Shown: piece by piece, positions 1 through 13,200 of the stretch
Numbering within the stretch: position 1 is the first letter of the stretch
How the letters are laid out: each line of letters opens with the position of its first letter
Origin: Phalacrocorax aristotelis
Lineage: Eukaryota > Chordata > Aves > Suliformes > Phalacrocoracidae
Reading direction: 5' to 3'
Length of the DNA: 64,000 nt
NCBI RefSeq assembly: GCF_949628215.1
Contig: NC_134277.1
Span: 110,439,463 to 110,503,462 of the forward strand
Position numbers and translations under genes: made by a program
The notes under the pieces: model-generated
What the model was told of the DNA's origin: nothing
Databases searched by the model: none
The model's input: only the letters and a program-made list of their open reading frames with translations

Positions 1-1138
1 AAGTGGCATGTGCCAAAGTTGTTCCTTGCTCAACCAGAAATCAGAACTCTCTCACTGCAAAAGCGAGTGACGCCATTTCAAGAGTGGCTCATCCAGCCCA
101 ACTGGGAGCACCCCTAGTTTTTCCTAATGAAACATGGGCCTTTGTGGAATATGAGATATTCAAGCACTGACAAAAATATGATGTATATCCAAGGATTAAA
201 ATCTTAGGAGTCACTGACTTTACAATTTGCTTAATCTCTCCAAATAGAGAGACCCCAGCTCACTATTAATTTAGGTAAATAGCCAAACTTCCCAGATTTC
301 AGAGAAGTTTTGGTGCAGGGTCTGCTTGGGGCACTACAACAAATCAGTATGTTAAATTGCTTGAATTTACTGTGTTTCAAGTTCATTAAACCTCTTTTTG
401 GGGTGAAATTTTTACCATCTCCTGTGTACAATGATGTACATTTTTGGCACATGTCTGCTTCTGTCTACAACTGAGTGTTATCTTCTCTGAAATTTGAATT
501 ATTAAAAGAAAACTTCTCTCTTGTTGCCTATTATCGTCAGGTAAACAGACAGATCTATGACTTGGTTTACCAATAAAAGGATTCCATTAAAGTGTTGACT
601 AAGTGTTGCTAGCTGTTTGTACTTTGAAACATACCTCACACGCAAAACCAAGCTGTTAAAAAACCCCTAATGAAGCATGCATCCTTTAGTTTATTTTCTG
701 TTAGCGTGTATGCCTACAGACATAGTACACTTCATGACGTACAAGTTTATTGGAAAATAAGTGGATAACAGCAAGCCACAGTACTCTGAATTTGATTCAC
801 CATTCCCATTGCATCTTGCTCACAAAAAAGTTATGCCAGTGTACAGCTGGAATGAAACTGGTGAATCTACTCATTCTTCCTTATTTTAAACAATGGTTAT
901 GAAGCAAAAGAATTTAGGATTATTTACATAGTTCATATTCAGATGTATACCTTAAAAAAAGAAATGAGGAAAGGTGTGATTTTTCAGAAAAAACCAAAAC
1001 ACATAACAACAAAATGATCATGCAGGTGAAATACTTTCCATCAGGATAATGATGTTCATTATCCTAATGATGATTTGCAACAACTCTGAAACAAAATTAA
1101 CATATTCCTTTTAGAGTTCTAACAAAATCTAGACCAAC
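1..1138 (-). other. IMPA2 intron 5 (partial)
   Basis: AT-rich intronic sequence. I searched it for the next expected coding exon (the conserved LTEIGPKRD region of the family) and found none. It contains a short perfect hairpin at 1043-1065 and nothing else I can name. Confidence 0.7.
1043..1065. repeat. Perfect inverted repeat, 10-bp arms, 3-nt loop
   Basis: Arms AGGATAATGA and TCATTATCCT flank the loop TGT. It lies in IMPA2 intron 5, about 75 nt past the exon 5 donor in transcript direction. Confidence 0.9.
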
Positions 1139-1247
1139 CTGTCTCTTTTGATACCTGAAGCCTTTTGTCATTACAAAATGCCCCTTGACCTCTTCTACCA
1201 GTGTATAATCGTTCTTCAGTGCAGTGGTAAATTACACCAAATTCAAG
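1139..1247 (-). CDS. IMPA2: IMPA2 coding exon 5
   Basis: Residues 137-172 plus one base, from [17 protein letters not shown] to QVSKET. The acceptor is CTTAAAG after a pyrimidine tract, and the donor is ACAG|GTTGGT, a weaker than average 5' splice site. It is the last IMPA2 exon in the window. Confidence 0.93.
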
Positions 1248-4200
1248 CTTTAAGATTTTGAAAAGGAAAGAAATGAATGCAACTCAAATTACTCATCATA
1301 AATATAAACAACTAATGGCAGAAAGATCAGCAATACTTTAACCGGTACATGTAATCAAAGATCATACTAATAAACTGGAATAATTTTACTATTACTGTGA
1401 TATTGAGATATAGGTCATATAAAATTCAGTTTATAAAGAGAAGTTAATGCAATCTGTTCATGATCTTCTAAAATTACTTGCAGCTTCTATTGTGTTCACA
1501 TTAGAATGGATTAAATGCTAAGCTGATTTCAAATTCAATTGCACATTTTTATTGAATGTATGCAAGTCTTCTAAGGCCAGATTCTGAACGCTTTACTTTC
1601 ACTGGTGAGCAGTTACACTAGAAGTAATCCCACTGACTTCAGCTGGACCCTGAAGATTTGCAGCCCCAAAAATACGGGTATGATCAGTCAGGCATCCAAA
1701 CTCAGAAGTCATGGCACACTGTCTGTTACCAGTGTATGCTTTCATATGCACTTCACCTTTCAATGATGCATTTAATTTGCTTGTCTTTCAACCAGTGTGC
1801 TCCAGTCGCTTGTTCAAACATTTCTCTGCAAAATCCTTTTGTTTACACATAAAAATCTCATGAAGTCACACGACTCCAAGAGGAGTTTGAAGAGAAATAC
1901 CAAATATCGTGACCCTCAACGAAAGCTTGAGAAGGAGCAACTCTGGAATTCTTGTGGGAGTATCTGTCAGAATCTGACCCTTGATTTAAACCCAAGGTAT
2001 TTAATATTGCCAATACTTTAATAGGTTTCACCAAAAGATTTTAAAGCACTTTACAAACTTCAATGATCAGCTCCTCAAATCACCTCTATATAAGTACTAC
2101 AAGCAATATTTTATTTAGGGATGGACAGATACACAAAAATTAAGTGACTTGCCAAGGTCACAGAAGAAGTTGGTAACAAGGTCAGGAAAACATCTCAGAT
2201 GTTCTAGACTCCAAATCTTCCTGCTGCCCATCTCCATTCAGTGTGAATAATCAAAGGTGCTTCTCAGAGACAATTCAAAGGGAATAGGCTGTCCTCGCTC
2301 CCTACCCTCAGGTCCCATCTAAACCATGTTTTTTCAGTACACTCTTTCCCTGAAAACATCTGCAGGAATTTCTTCAGTACTGTTCAAGGCTTACATTCAG
2401 GCCAGTTCCCCTGTGTGTACTTTGGCTCCTTTTCAGCTTACTACATTTTTCTGCTTTTCCCATTTGTTTACTGAGGGAGATTTAACATAATTCTTAATTT
2501 TTGTTTCAGCTTTGTTTAGTTTACATAACCCAAATAAATGCAGCATCAAAATCAGGATGGTGTTCTAGAAAACATAAATATTAGAGAAAGCTGTCTGGTA
2601 ATAATATGTAGTATTCAAAATGACCTTTGGGAATGAATAAACTTCAGAAAAGCATGAAAGTGTTTCTGCAGTTTCCATGTTTGAAAACTAACTAGAGAAG
2701 TACACAACATTATGCTGTTTAAATCAGTAAGAGCCACTAGTGTATCTGAAAACTACATTGTTATTGCACAGAATTCTTGCTGGCTTCACTTACAGCTATA
2801 CATATATTTAACATCATGGAATTAGGCTGAAAGCACATTCCTTGACAATTTGAATAGCTGTTTCTTCTGTATATATATATATAACTGTAAACCGGCAGCA
2901 TCTGGAGAAAAGGCACTAGCGTGAATGAGTGTAACTATGAAACTGAAAATAGCACATATGAAGGTTTGGTACTTTTTCTTCCCCCTGTAATCAAGCTGTC
3001 ATGTGGTAACTATAGTTATTTTACTATGTCAAGAAAACAACAAAGGCCGTTTAAATGAACTAGGCCCATAATTCTGTGCTCTTCATAGAAATCTGTTCTG
3101 AATTGCCTCATAGCAGCAGTTAGCTTTCACAGATACTGCTAGCAGGAAAGAAGCAATAATACTAAGAACACTGGGAGATATGTTTAAATTATGAATATGC
3201 AGCACTATATTTAACTCATTATGGTTTTGTATTACAAAACCTTGCTCACAACAGTTCTCCCTTTCCCCCCCCATAAATCCTATAATATTTATTATAATTT
3301 GTAAGAATTGCCTTGTAATTGCCAGTTTGCATAAGTAAGTTTTGCAGGACTACGATTTTAGACTAGTAGAGTATGATCAAATGCATTTAAAAAGTGTGGA
3401 AAAACCTGAGTAGTGGCTGATTTTTTTAAAAAAATTATTTTATTTAAAGTTCCCACATGGTTTTGAGGCTTCTAACTGGCTCTCAGGTACCAATCTTAAA
3501 GAACATACTTCATACCTCTTTGTTAACAGCAAATCCAATGCTCACTGCCACTGTTGGAAATCTGTGAAAAATAAGAAATGAAGTTTTATTGATGAAAAAT
3601 CTCTCAAATTACTCCTAATGCAACTCCCTTAGGCCACAAAAGCCTAAGACCCCACATGGAGCTCTGTGACTTTACTTGTGTCAAAATGCTCATGGCATTG
3701 TACTATTTCTCCTTTGACAGCCTCTTTAACTTTGTCAGTTCCTTTAAAAATGTAATTTAATATTGGAGAAGGCAAGAAATAAACACATGAAGATATCAGG
3801 ATTTTTATACTATATGCATTATATATGTTAGTGATCTTTTTGCTTTACTGTAGTTGAATTATCCTGTATAAAATCATTAATGTTGTTGTAACAAGTCATT
3901 ACTTCTAAGAACACATTTTGTTTAAGTTCAAGCATCTGAGACAGCAATTAAATAGCAAGGAAGTACCTTGCTGCTGACATCAACACAATGAGAAACCAGT
4001 TCCTCTACCCTCTCTTTTCTCAGAATGATGATCGTGTGTTTAATTTGGTCCTTTTAACTGAAGTATAATTATTGCATTTAAAAAAATGAAATAAATCCAA
4101 TAAATTTGTTACTTAAACCCATGTTTTTAAAAGGGCTGTGAAGTAGAGGTCTAGAAGTTATTGCTAGAAAAAGAAAGTTTCACCTAATTGCATGAACCAC

Positions 4201-7200
4201 CAGGATGACACCTCCCCTTGAATTCTACGTAATTGCACCAAAAGTCAAGGAAATGCTTTTTGTTTTTTAATAATAACTACAGGTACGTTAAGTCACTAAC
4301 TATAAGGCAGAACATATTTAAGTTTTTAATGTAGAAGTATCATGAATAGTAATTACAACTCCTACAGAAATTTAAAACCAATACCTATGTACAACTTAGT
4401 TTTCAGTTCTACTCTACATATATGCAATGGTTGTACTTCCCAGGAAAAATGAAACATTTGTATTTGAAAGGGAGAGAACACCACTACCAAAAGGAATGTG
4501 TAACAACCACATAAGGCGTTAGGCCAAGTGCCATCACAGCACAGCCTTGTTCCTCCAGTTCAGCTCAAGTCTCTGCATGTTAATGTGTGGTTATATACAA
4601 ATGAGCTGTGAGTCAAGAGCTTTGGGTCATTAAGCAATCAGCAGAAACTTTATCTTACCTTTAGATAACAGTATAGAGCTCTCTCCAGCACAAACACTCG
4701 CCCCCTCAGATACACTACCGGAGGTACAAAAAGATAAAGGGATGACTCCTACTTACAACTCAAAGGAACAAACCTACTGCAGTATAACCCCTTTAAGCAG
4801 AAGGGAGGATTCTGAGAAGCTACATTTTGCTTCTTTAGGTATTTCGCAGTTCACTGTCCACTTACCTGTGCACAAAGTTGCACGTTCCGTCAACAGGGTC
4901 AATAATCCATGTTGGACTGTCAGTGAGGACGCATTTTGAACCAGCAGCAGTGGATTCTTCTGCAATAAACCTGCATTTGGTTTCCCAGAAAATTGGCTTA
5001 GATATGTGACTTGGAAAGTCAAACTCCATCTTTCTGGTTTTGAAGACACACTTGATTTTTATATATATATATATATATGTAAAATTTTTTGTATAAATGT
5101 ATATGTATGTATAAACACACATATTGCTTTTTTCATTTGGGAAACTTTCATAGAAACTTTGAAGGAGAGTTGTCAAATTTATAGCATACTCTTTTACATA
5201 GTAAAAAAGAACCCCATTTATGTTCACTTTCCCAATACACCATTAAGAAAGTAATGAAAATTAATGCAGAAATGGATCTGAATTGGCATCCTTGGAACTC
5301 TAGAAGAAGTTGGTTTTTTTTTTTGGAATGTAATTTTATGGGCTAGGCCTGTCTCTTGCAGTAAGTAAAATAAAATACAAACTGTAGCTGCTTCTCTTTT
5401 GCAGTCAAATTCAGTCAGCAGGAAATAATGCAGTCTTAGAAAATCCACAATCTCACTCCTACTTGAATTTTTTACAGTAGTCTGACTCAGGAAATTAAAA
5501 GGCTTACAAAGCTGAACTTTCTTTTTCCCATGACCCAGAGAAAATCAACAAATTAATTTGTTTGTTTGTTGTTTGGATACACAAGGCACACATTGAAATC
5601 TGAGCTCATCTTCTGTTCTGTTGTTCTGTCCCAATTTCTTTTAGTAGATATGCTTTTTTTTTTTTTCCCAGGGAAATGAACATCCAGTTCTGGCACATTT
5701 CCTGCTGACCTTAATTATCCCTGCTCTCCCATAAACTGTTCAGGGCCTGTTTCTATAAGTGTTGTGCAGGTGCTACTCTCACATTTTTGAATAAAGTCCT
5801 ATATGTAGAGAAGGTGTAGAGTCAGACTGCTAATACTGAATCTTGCTTTTGGTTTCACACTCGAACAACTGGTAGCAGTATTCAGAGTTCCTGCAAATGC
5901 CTGAAGATGAAAAAGCTTCTCTTGAAGACACGAAGAGAAAAAAATTGGATAAAATCAAGAGAAAATGTCTTTTGCAGAAACAGTTGCTTCCTGGACTAGA
6001 GTAACAGCTATTTTCTTTTGCGCCCTCAACATGCACTGCATGACACATATAACGCTTGCAGCCATGAGCTTAAAATGTTCTGCAGACAGCACTGGAGGAG
6101 AATTCTTGAATTTTCCAAATGCTACTTTGCTTTTCCCTCAGGAGAAAGGGATGGCATCATGAGCCCCCAGTTGGTATGAAGAGGGAAGTAGGAAGTGTTT
6201 GTTACTATTTTCATCTCCATTAAAGATAACAGCTGAAGGATGAAGTGTTAGCGTGCAGCTGAGAAACAAGAAAGACTTGAACACGTGTGTGGAATTCTCA
6301 GTCAAACATAACACTCTGCAGACTCCTTGCTCTAAATAGTCCATTGTTTTGTAGTGTTGGTACTGTATTAGTTGACTTTCGCTTTTACAAATCTTGTAAT
6401 TAGCACCTAAAGCCAACCATGTGCTTCAGCTGCGCTGCTGGCTGCAGAGGAAGCTCAATCTTCTTGCAGATGGAGCACCTTACACCCCGTCTCAGATTGT
6501 CCGTCTTCCCCATGAATTATGCCTCTGCTTCAACCCTCTGCCAGCTCCCCCAGCCAGACCCTGAACCGTAGCTGTTGTCTTGCCAGTCAAACAGAGGTGA
6601 AATGGGAACCTCTTTAAAGACAAGAGTATTTCTGTGTAAGGTGTTTTGCCTTCAACTATCCTAAGTCTTTCCCTCGCCTCTTCCTTACAGCAGGGTGCGA
6701 TGCTGCAGCCCTCACATACAGAAATGATAACGTGAAGCTGGGGCACAGCAGTGCCATTGATAAAATCTTGATGTCCAAGAACAATGTTTCCAAAATGGAT
6801 GTAGAACAAATCAGGTACACATTTAATGAAATTTGGGCTAATAGGTTAAAATAAGCCCCTTGCTGTTATACAGTACTGAGTACTGTGAGAGGTCCTCAAG
6901 GCCAACATCAGATGCATTGCTCTGTGGCTCTCTGTTGTGTAAAAACATGCAAACTAAGCAAAACATTCAGCCTGAAGTACTGCAGAACACATTTTAGGAA
7001 CAGCTTGAGAAGTGGGAGGGGTAGTCATGTTATTACAGTAGTTAATTTAATATGCCAGCCTGCCAGCTCTGTTGACCTCTCTTCAAATCTGGATTAAAGT
7101 TTTCTCCCACTGAAAATGAGTCTAGTAATTTTAGCCTAGCCTTAGTGGACATCTGTTCATACCATGGTGCCACTCTGAAATTCATTGCTGGGACAGCAGG

Positions 7201-10200
7201 GAAACTGTAGCACAGCATAAACTGCAGCACAGAGTAAACTGCAGCAGGAGCGATACCCAGTTGAGTGCAGGAGGTTCAAACCAGGGCTGTCCCTCACCTA
7301 TCCCCTTATGGGGGTCTGAGGGCAGAAAGCTTGGCAGCTAGAGTTGGATGTCACCCTCCATAATGGCTGTTTCCTGATTTTAATATCTACAGGATTAAGG
7401 CCACAATTAACACCAAAGATAACAACCTCCGTAACAATAACACAGGCAAATGGTAACAATAGCCTTTTTCATCCAGTAGCCCCTGGTATTCTGGCTGTGC
7501 CTACTCACAACTCAAAGATCTACCAGAAAAAACATCCTTTTGAAAAGACTCACTTGGAGCATGTCAGAGTACCAAAGAGTGGGCAAAGATGAAAACTTGG
7601 GTGAAGCACGAATGAGGACGATACACATCACTTAGCTAAGCAGAGAGAAGAAAGAAACGTGGGAGAGAATCACCTTTTTAACAGGTTTTCCTAGTATTTC
7701 TCTTTACTTCTGAGTACATTTCCAATATCGCAAGACTCACTGCTGCCATGATACAAATGGCACAGGTTCTAATGAGAACCCTTTTAACTTTTCAAACTCT
7801 TAAGGTACATTTTTTGATTCAGAGAATATAAGAATCAAGATGATTTAAGAGAAAAAGAAATAACAGAAATCTTCAGTGATGCTTTCAACTGGTAGATTAG
7901 GGGAAAGAATTAACACAATTTAAATGATCTTTTAATGTTTTCATTGCACTTTAATTGAAACCTTGATTGCTACCATGGACTCTTCACTGCAAGTGTTCTA
8001 GTCTAGTCTAGTTAAATCTCGTTTTAATCCATTGTTTAATCTAAATGCATTTGCTGTCTGAACAAACTCCAACCAAAACCGATATCAGCAAAAAATAATT
8101 CTCTTGAAGAAACGGCAATTCCTTCATTTGCTTATAAAGTCAGAAGTTAACTGTACAGAGTTAATAAAGTCAGAGATTTTTCAGTTCCTAGGTCTATGTT
8201 GACCTTACAGCTTTTGTTCCCATTATGAGTAACTTGAATGTTTCTGATGATTCTCATTTTATGTTAAATGTGTATGTTTTGTGTTCTCTGCCAGACTGTT
8301 CAAGGGGAAAAAAAAACAACATAGGACTGGAGATGAGAAAAGAGCAGAGCCAGCAATAGTAGGAGGAATATTACACAAATAATAGGCTTGTAAAGCCTGG
8401 CACTCTCTTGAGGATCACAGCCAAGAACCACACATTATGCTGTACACTGCTGCTTCAGTACGTGATCACATACAACACGTATTTAGAAAGCCATTTTTAG
8501 TATATAATGTTCTTTCTACTCCTTCTTATGGTGTTTTTTTTTCCAGCAGCATCGCCAACAATCAGATTAGTAGCTGACCCTCCAGATTTTCATCTTTGTT
8601 GATTTCTGTGCAGCGCTAGAGTGCAAGGCTCCTCTCTGTCAGAGATGCACACAGTTAGAAGGAAGTCATACAGTATTTAAGGGATACACAGGCTTCTGCA
8701 CTGGCTCTGCAGGAAGATGAATTTTATCCTTGTGGACTGAAGTCAAGTGTGGAAATTGATCGTAGAATGTCTGCATCAAAGCAAACCTGGCCAACTAATA
8801 CAAAACTCTAATATGTGCCTGTTCTGTGAGTTGCTATTTTCAATTTGACCGCAATAATTCAAGGGGAGTCAAGAATCCAATCTATTCTTAAAACCTTGGG
8901 TTGACACCCCATATAGTAATGTATATGTTGTTTGTGTATATGCATCAAATGATGATAAACTCCCCTGCTTCTCACTGATTTTAGGATTCTGCACAACACA
9001 AGGTAAATGTGATTAAATACGATACTTGTGGTCTGGCAAATGCTTATATGTGATGGCAAAAGAAAGCAAATGAAAGGTCTGCAGGATGGGACCTTTGCTA
9101 TCACTAGTTTCACTATATTTTAACAGATATCCTTAGCATAATTCTTATACAGTAGAGAACAGATCAGTATTCTGAAAATCATGGAGATTCATATGAACCC
9201 TTCATACGTGATGTCCCTACAGAGGAAACATTACTATTAAATACACATATTAAAAAACATAAGTATTAGAAAATATAAAGTACTAAGTATTGGGAAGTGA
9301 TACTTTTTTTCCAAAAGGAGTCCTATGAAAGCGTCCAACAGCAACAGGTTAATATGTAAGACAGATAGATAGGCTTTTAAAATTACCCTTAAATGCCAGT
9401 CAGATACACAGCTCTTAAAGGAAAAAAGGTCATTGATAGTTTCTTCCTATAGCCACTCACCTGTGGGAGGGAAACTTCTCTTTCAGAACAGAAATAATTA
9501 AATTTTCCACAAAATGATCAGTTTCTGTCACTAGATCTGCTGCAGATGTCTTTGTGGACACTTGTTTTTCCTCTGTTAGAGCTTTTCTAATAATCTGAAA
9601 CAGAAGTTCACAAATCAGATTTGTTGGCCTTTCTTCCTGTGCACAGTAAAATAATATGTTTACTGAAAAATTATAGTTAATCCTGAAAAACAACTGTAGG
9701 CCTAATTCTTCCAGAGCCTGTTCTAATTCTTCTGACTAAAAATCCATCTGAGATAATGAGTAGTCTTTGGGAACATTGCATTTTGGATCAGTCTGCAAGA
9801 ACCTCTCTTGACAATTCAGAAAAGGGTCAATGAATAGGATGCAACTAATGGAATAAAAGGATGATGGCAGTCATCATGATTTAGGAAATTACAAAAGATA
9901 TACATAAGATAAGAAAGAGCCTTGAGGCTCAGGAATTTTTAATGGAAACCTCTTTTTCTTTCTTTCTTTTTTTTTTTTTTAAATTTACAGGGCCAATACC
10001 CTATTGCTCTCTTTAAAAAACGTGCAATAAGGCAAACCCCGTTGGTTTCTTTTTCTGCCAACGAAGACATACAAAGTTTACTTTTTTCTTGTGTATATGA
10101 GCTTTTGGAACTTCAAGTACTGACCACCCACTAGTTCCCAAAGAATTGCTACACGTATTTAACAAAAACACAAATTTACTTTTCCCCAGATACAGAACCA

Positions 10201-13200
10201 GTGGTCTAAACCTGGATTACCTTCTGGAAAAGTACTTATCTCCTTTTCAAGGGTCTTACTGTTATAAACTCAGAACTAAATTGCATCAAGTGCAAATGCA
10301 CATATGGGAAAACAGTTAATAAAAGCTTTTTCCCAATTTTCCCATTTTCTTTCTGTTTTTTTCCACTCCTCCATTAAAAAGAAAAATACGGAGGCAGGAC
10401 GATAATGCTCAACTTGAAAGGAGCTGACATTTTTTGACCAGGGAAAATGATAACCTATTTGAAATTAGGCCAATAAAAACAAAGCAAAAATTAAGGATTG
10501 CTTTTTGCATAGAATTATATTAACTAAAACCAGCACCAACAAGACCAATATTCCAGTCCCTTCTAAAACTTATATATTTCAATTGTTTAACTAAATTTTC
10601 ATTGATCAAAATATCTTAAACCTTCTAAAGAGAAGTGTTTGATGACCAAAGAAAAGAGTTCTGCTGTATTATGCATGGGACAGGGAACCAGCAACTCCCA
10701 AATTTCAGTCTCAGCTCTTGGTTTTCACCATATGAAACACTACATTTGACGGGTGTGCTGATTGCTCTGACAAGTAATGGGTATTGCTGACTGTTGCCTT
10801 AGTACAGAAGGTATCTGGACTAATGTTTGTTTTGTGAGCTGCAAAACATTAGTGATGTCTATTTACTGAGCTCGTGAGGGCAGGTCAATACTTCTTGGGT
10901 TGAGATCTTGCTATAGTTCATTATTGTAAATCTTTTTACTCCCCTCAATGCCCTGCCTGGTTTTCTTGACGATTTTACCATTGAAGCATAAAAGCACAGT
11001 GCTAGGAAGGCCCTCGGGCTCCTCTTCGGTTCAAAGCAAAATCCAAAACACTCCAACCATCTCAGTTGTGTATTCTAAAAAACCGCTATGCTGATGCCTT
11101 TTATTTAAGTTGTTCTTCGTTACTTTTATATTGCCTGTGCATAAATAAATGCTTAGAATTGGTCTCAGAACGTCACATAGTCAAATAGATAAGGAATACT
11201 TCTTCTAATTTCTTGCCTTAAACACTTCTTTCAACACAGAAGACTTGAATTTTATTTTTAAAATGCAATGTTCTTGACCCCTATTCAGTTTTAACACACA
11301 GTGGATTGAGGAGATTTTTGCTGCCATTCAAATCAGTACAGCTAAGCAGGGGAGTGAGATACCACCTGAGACTTGCTGCAAAAAAAGCGGAGGTGAAAGC
11401 TCTCTCCTGTGCAAGTGCTCTGCAATCGGTTGCATTTAATTGTGTGTTCCGGCACTTGATCTCCCTTTTTTAAACACAATCCTTTGCACCCCTCACCACT
11501 GAATTTCATATTTTAAATTTCTGATCCTTTTTCCTGTTGTTCATGACCATTTTAAACCTGATTCCTGCCTTCCAAAGTGCTCATCATTCCTCTCTCTTTG
11601 ATCCGTTTGTTGGTTTTATATGCGGGGTGGTATATATTCTGTCATTCAAGTCCTTCATTATAATACTGAACATTCATCAGGTCCAAAACTGGATTTTTGC
11701 AGGATGGTACTTGATATTTTTCACCAATGTGACAACTTTTTAAAAATACCCTTGTTTCCCAGAGGGTTCTGTAGTAGCCTTATGGTAACCCAATTCACAA
11801 TGCACTTACATGGAAATTAGACAGAAAAACTCTTATCAAAAGCTTTTCTAAAAATTCATCACTTCCGTAACTTCCACTGTTGCCCAGTAGCTCCCTGCCA
11901 GCAGGAGGTGGTTAGACTGGTTGATGTGCCCACCATCAAACAAAACACACCCTGCCTATTTCTCTGGTGACCTGCATGGGCCAACCTGAGGCTCCGGTCA
12001 CTTTGGAGGTGGGAACAGCCAAGGGTGTGACTCTGATAGAACGTGGTGGCTGAGGGCCTTCTCGCTCAGCTCCTCCTCAAGCAGTGCAGGCCCATGCCAA
12101 GGGGTCGTGACACACATTACTCAGCCCTGCAATGGACTGCTTCTCCCCACCTCTTGTGCAATTGGTGTGTTGGGGGGAGAGCAGGAGAGAAGTCACGATG
12201 CCATGCTGAAGTCACCAGCCACAAATGGGCACCACATCTGTATTAGCTTACCCGTGATATCAGGTGGTGCCGCAGGATGGATGGGTCCCTGCTAATCCTC
12301 TGCCTCTTGTGAATGGTCTGACAAAAGGGACTCGTATGCATTTGCACCAGCTTGTGTGGGTATACAGTCCAAGCCAGAGTCCCACACAAAGATCACACCC
12401 CCTCCATCATTGATGAAACAGCTTTTGTTCTTCACAAATTTATCAAATAGCTCAGAGCTGTCCAGAATTCCAACTTATGTTGAATAATCCCTAAAAATCA
12501 TCTGTGTGCAAAGAGTGTTAGAGCCTAGTGCCTCAGAGTACTTCGAGAACATCACTCAGCTCTTGCTCCTCACCAGGAGCTCATCACAAGCTCCTTACAG
12601 AAGGCTTATGATAAGGTTTGTAGATACCTACTGCAATTGCCTGGTCTTCCCAGCTGGGTGTGGAGCTCCATAAAAGTCTCTCTCTAGGTAACAGGCAGCA
12701 GGTAAGTGGAAGACCAAAGGAACCACAATTTGATGAAATGAAAAAGCTAATTGCCCCTTATCACTATCGTACAATGAAATTGGCAACCAAGATGCTGTAT
12801 TTTGGCTGTAAATATATTTTACTAGGCTTTACCAGCATATATTAGGTTGTCTCTAGATTATGGAGATTTTATGGCAATTTCTAAGCAGCTGACTTTTGGG
12901 AGTGTGGTTATTTAGAGCAGAGTCACTCAACACTTTAAGCCCATGCTGCCCCTCCTCTAGTAAAGAATGGCTAGATCTTATCCTAATACCCTGCTTGGGA
13001 GCATTTGGGTGGTTATGCAAAGCAAGGGGCATTTACACCAGTACATGCTTGAAGACCACATTGCAGAGCAAGGCCCAGATTGTCCCTGCTCCCTTCTTCA
13101 TTTGCCACAGAGCAGGAGAAATGAAGCTGCAAGGGCTCAGTGCACTCATGGTCCTGGAATCCTCCTTTTCCAACACCTTTGTGACATTAGGTCATACAAA

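Larger units (their letters stand above)
1248..3515 (-). other. IMPA2 intron 4
   Basis: About 2.3 kb of intron. It holds two decayed ancient repeats (about 1574-1648 and 2041-2215) and a (TA)n tract near 2870-2884. No coding potential is evident. Confidence 0.7.
4971..9460 (-). other. IMPA2 intron 2
   Basis: About 4.5 kb of intron. It contains a (TA)n tract at 5060-5078, a three-copy 17-bp tandem repeat at 7202-7248 and a (TCTAG)3 run near 7996-8011. Short ORFs here look like chance. Confidence 0.7.
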
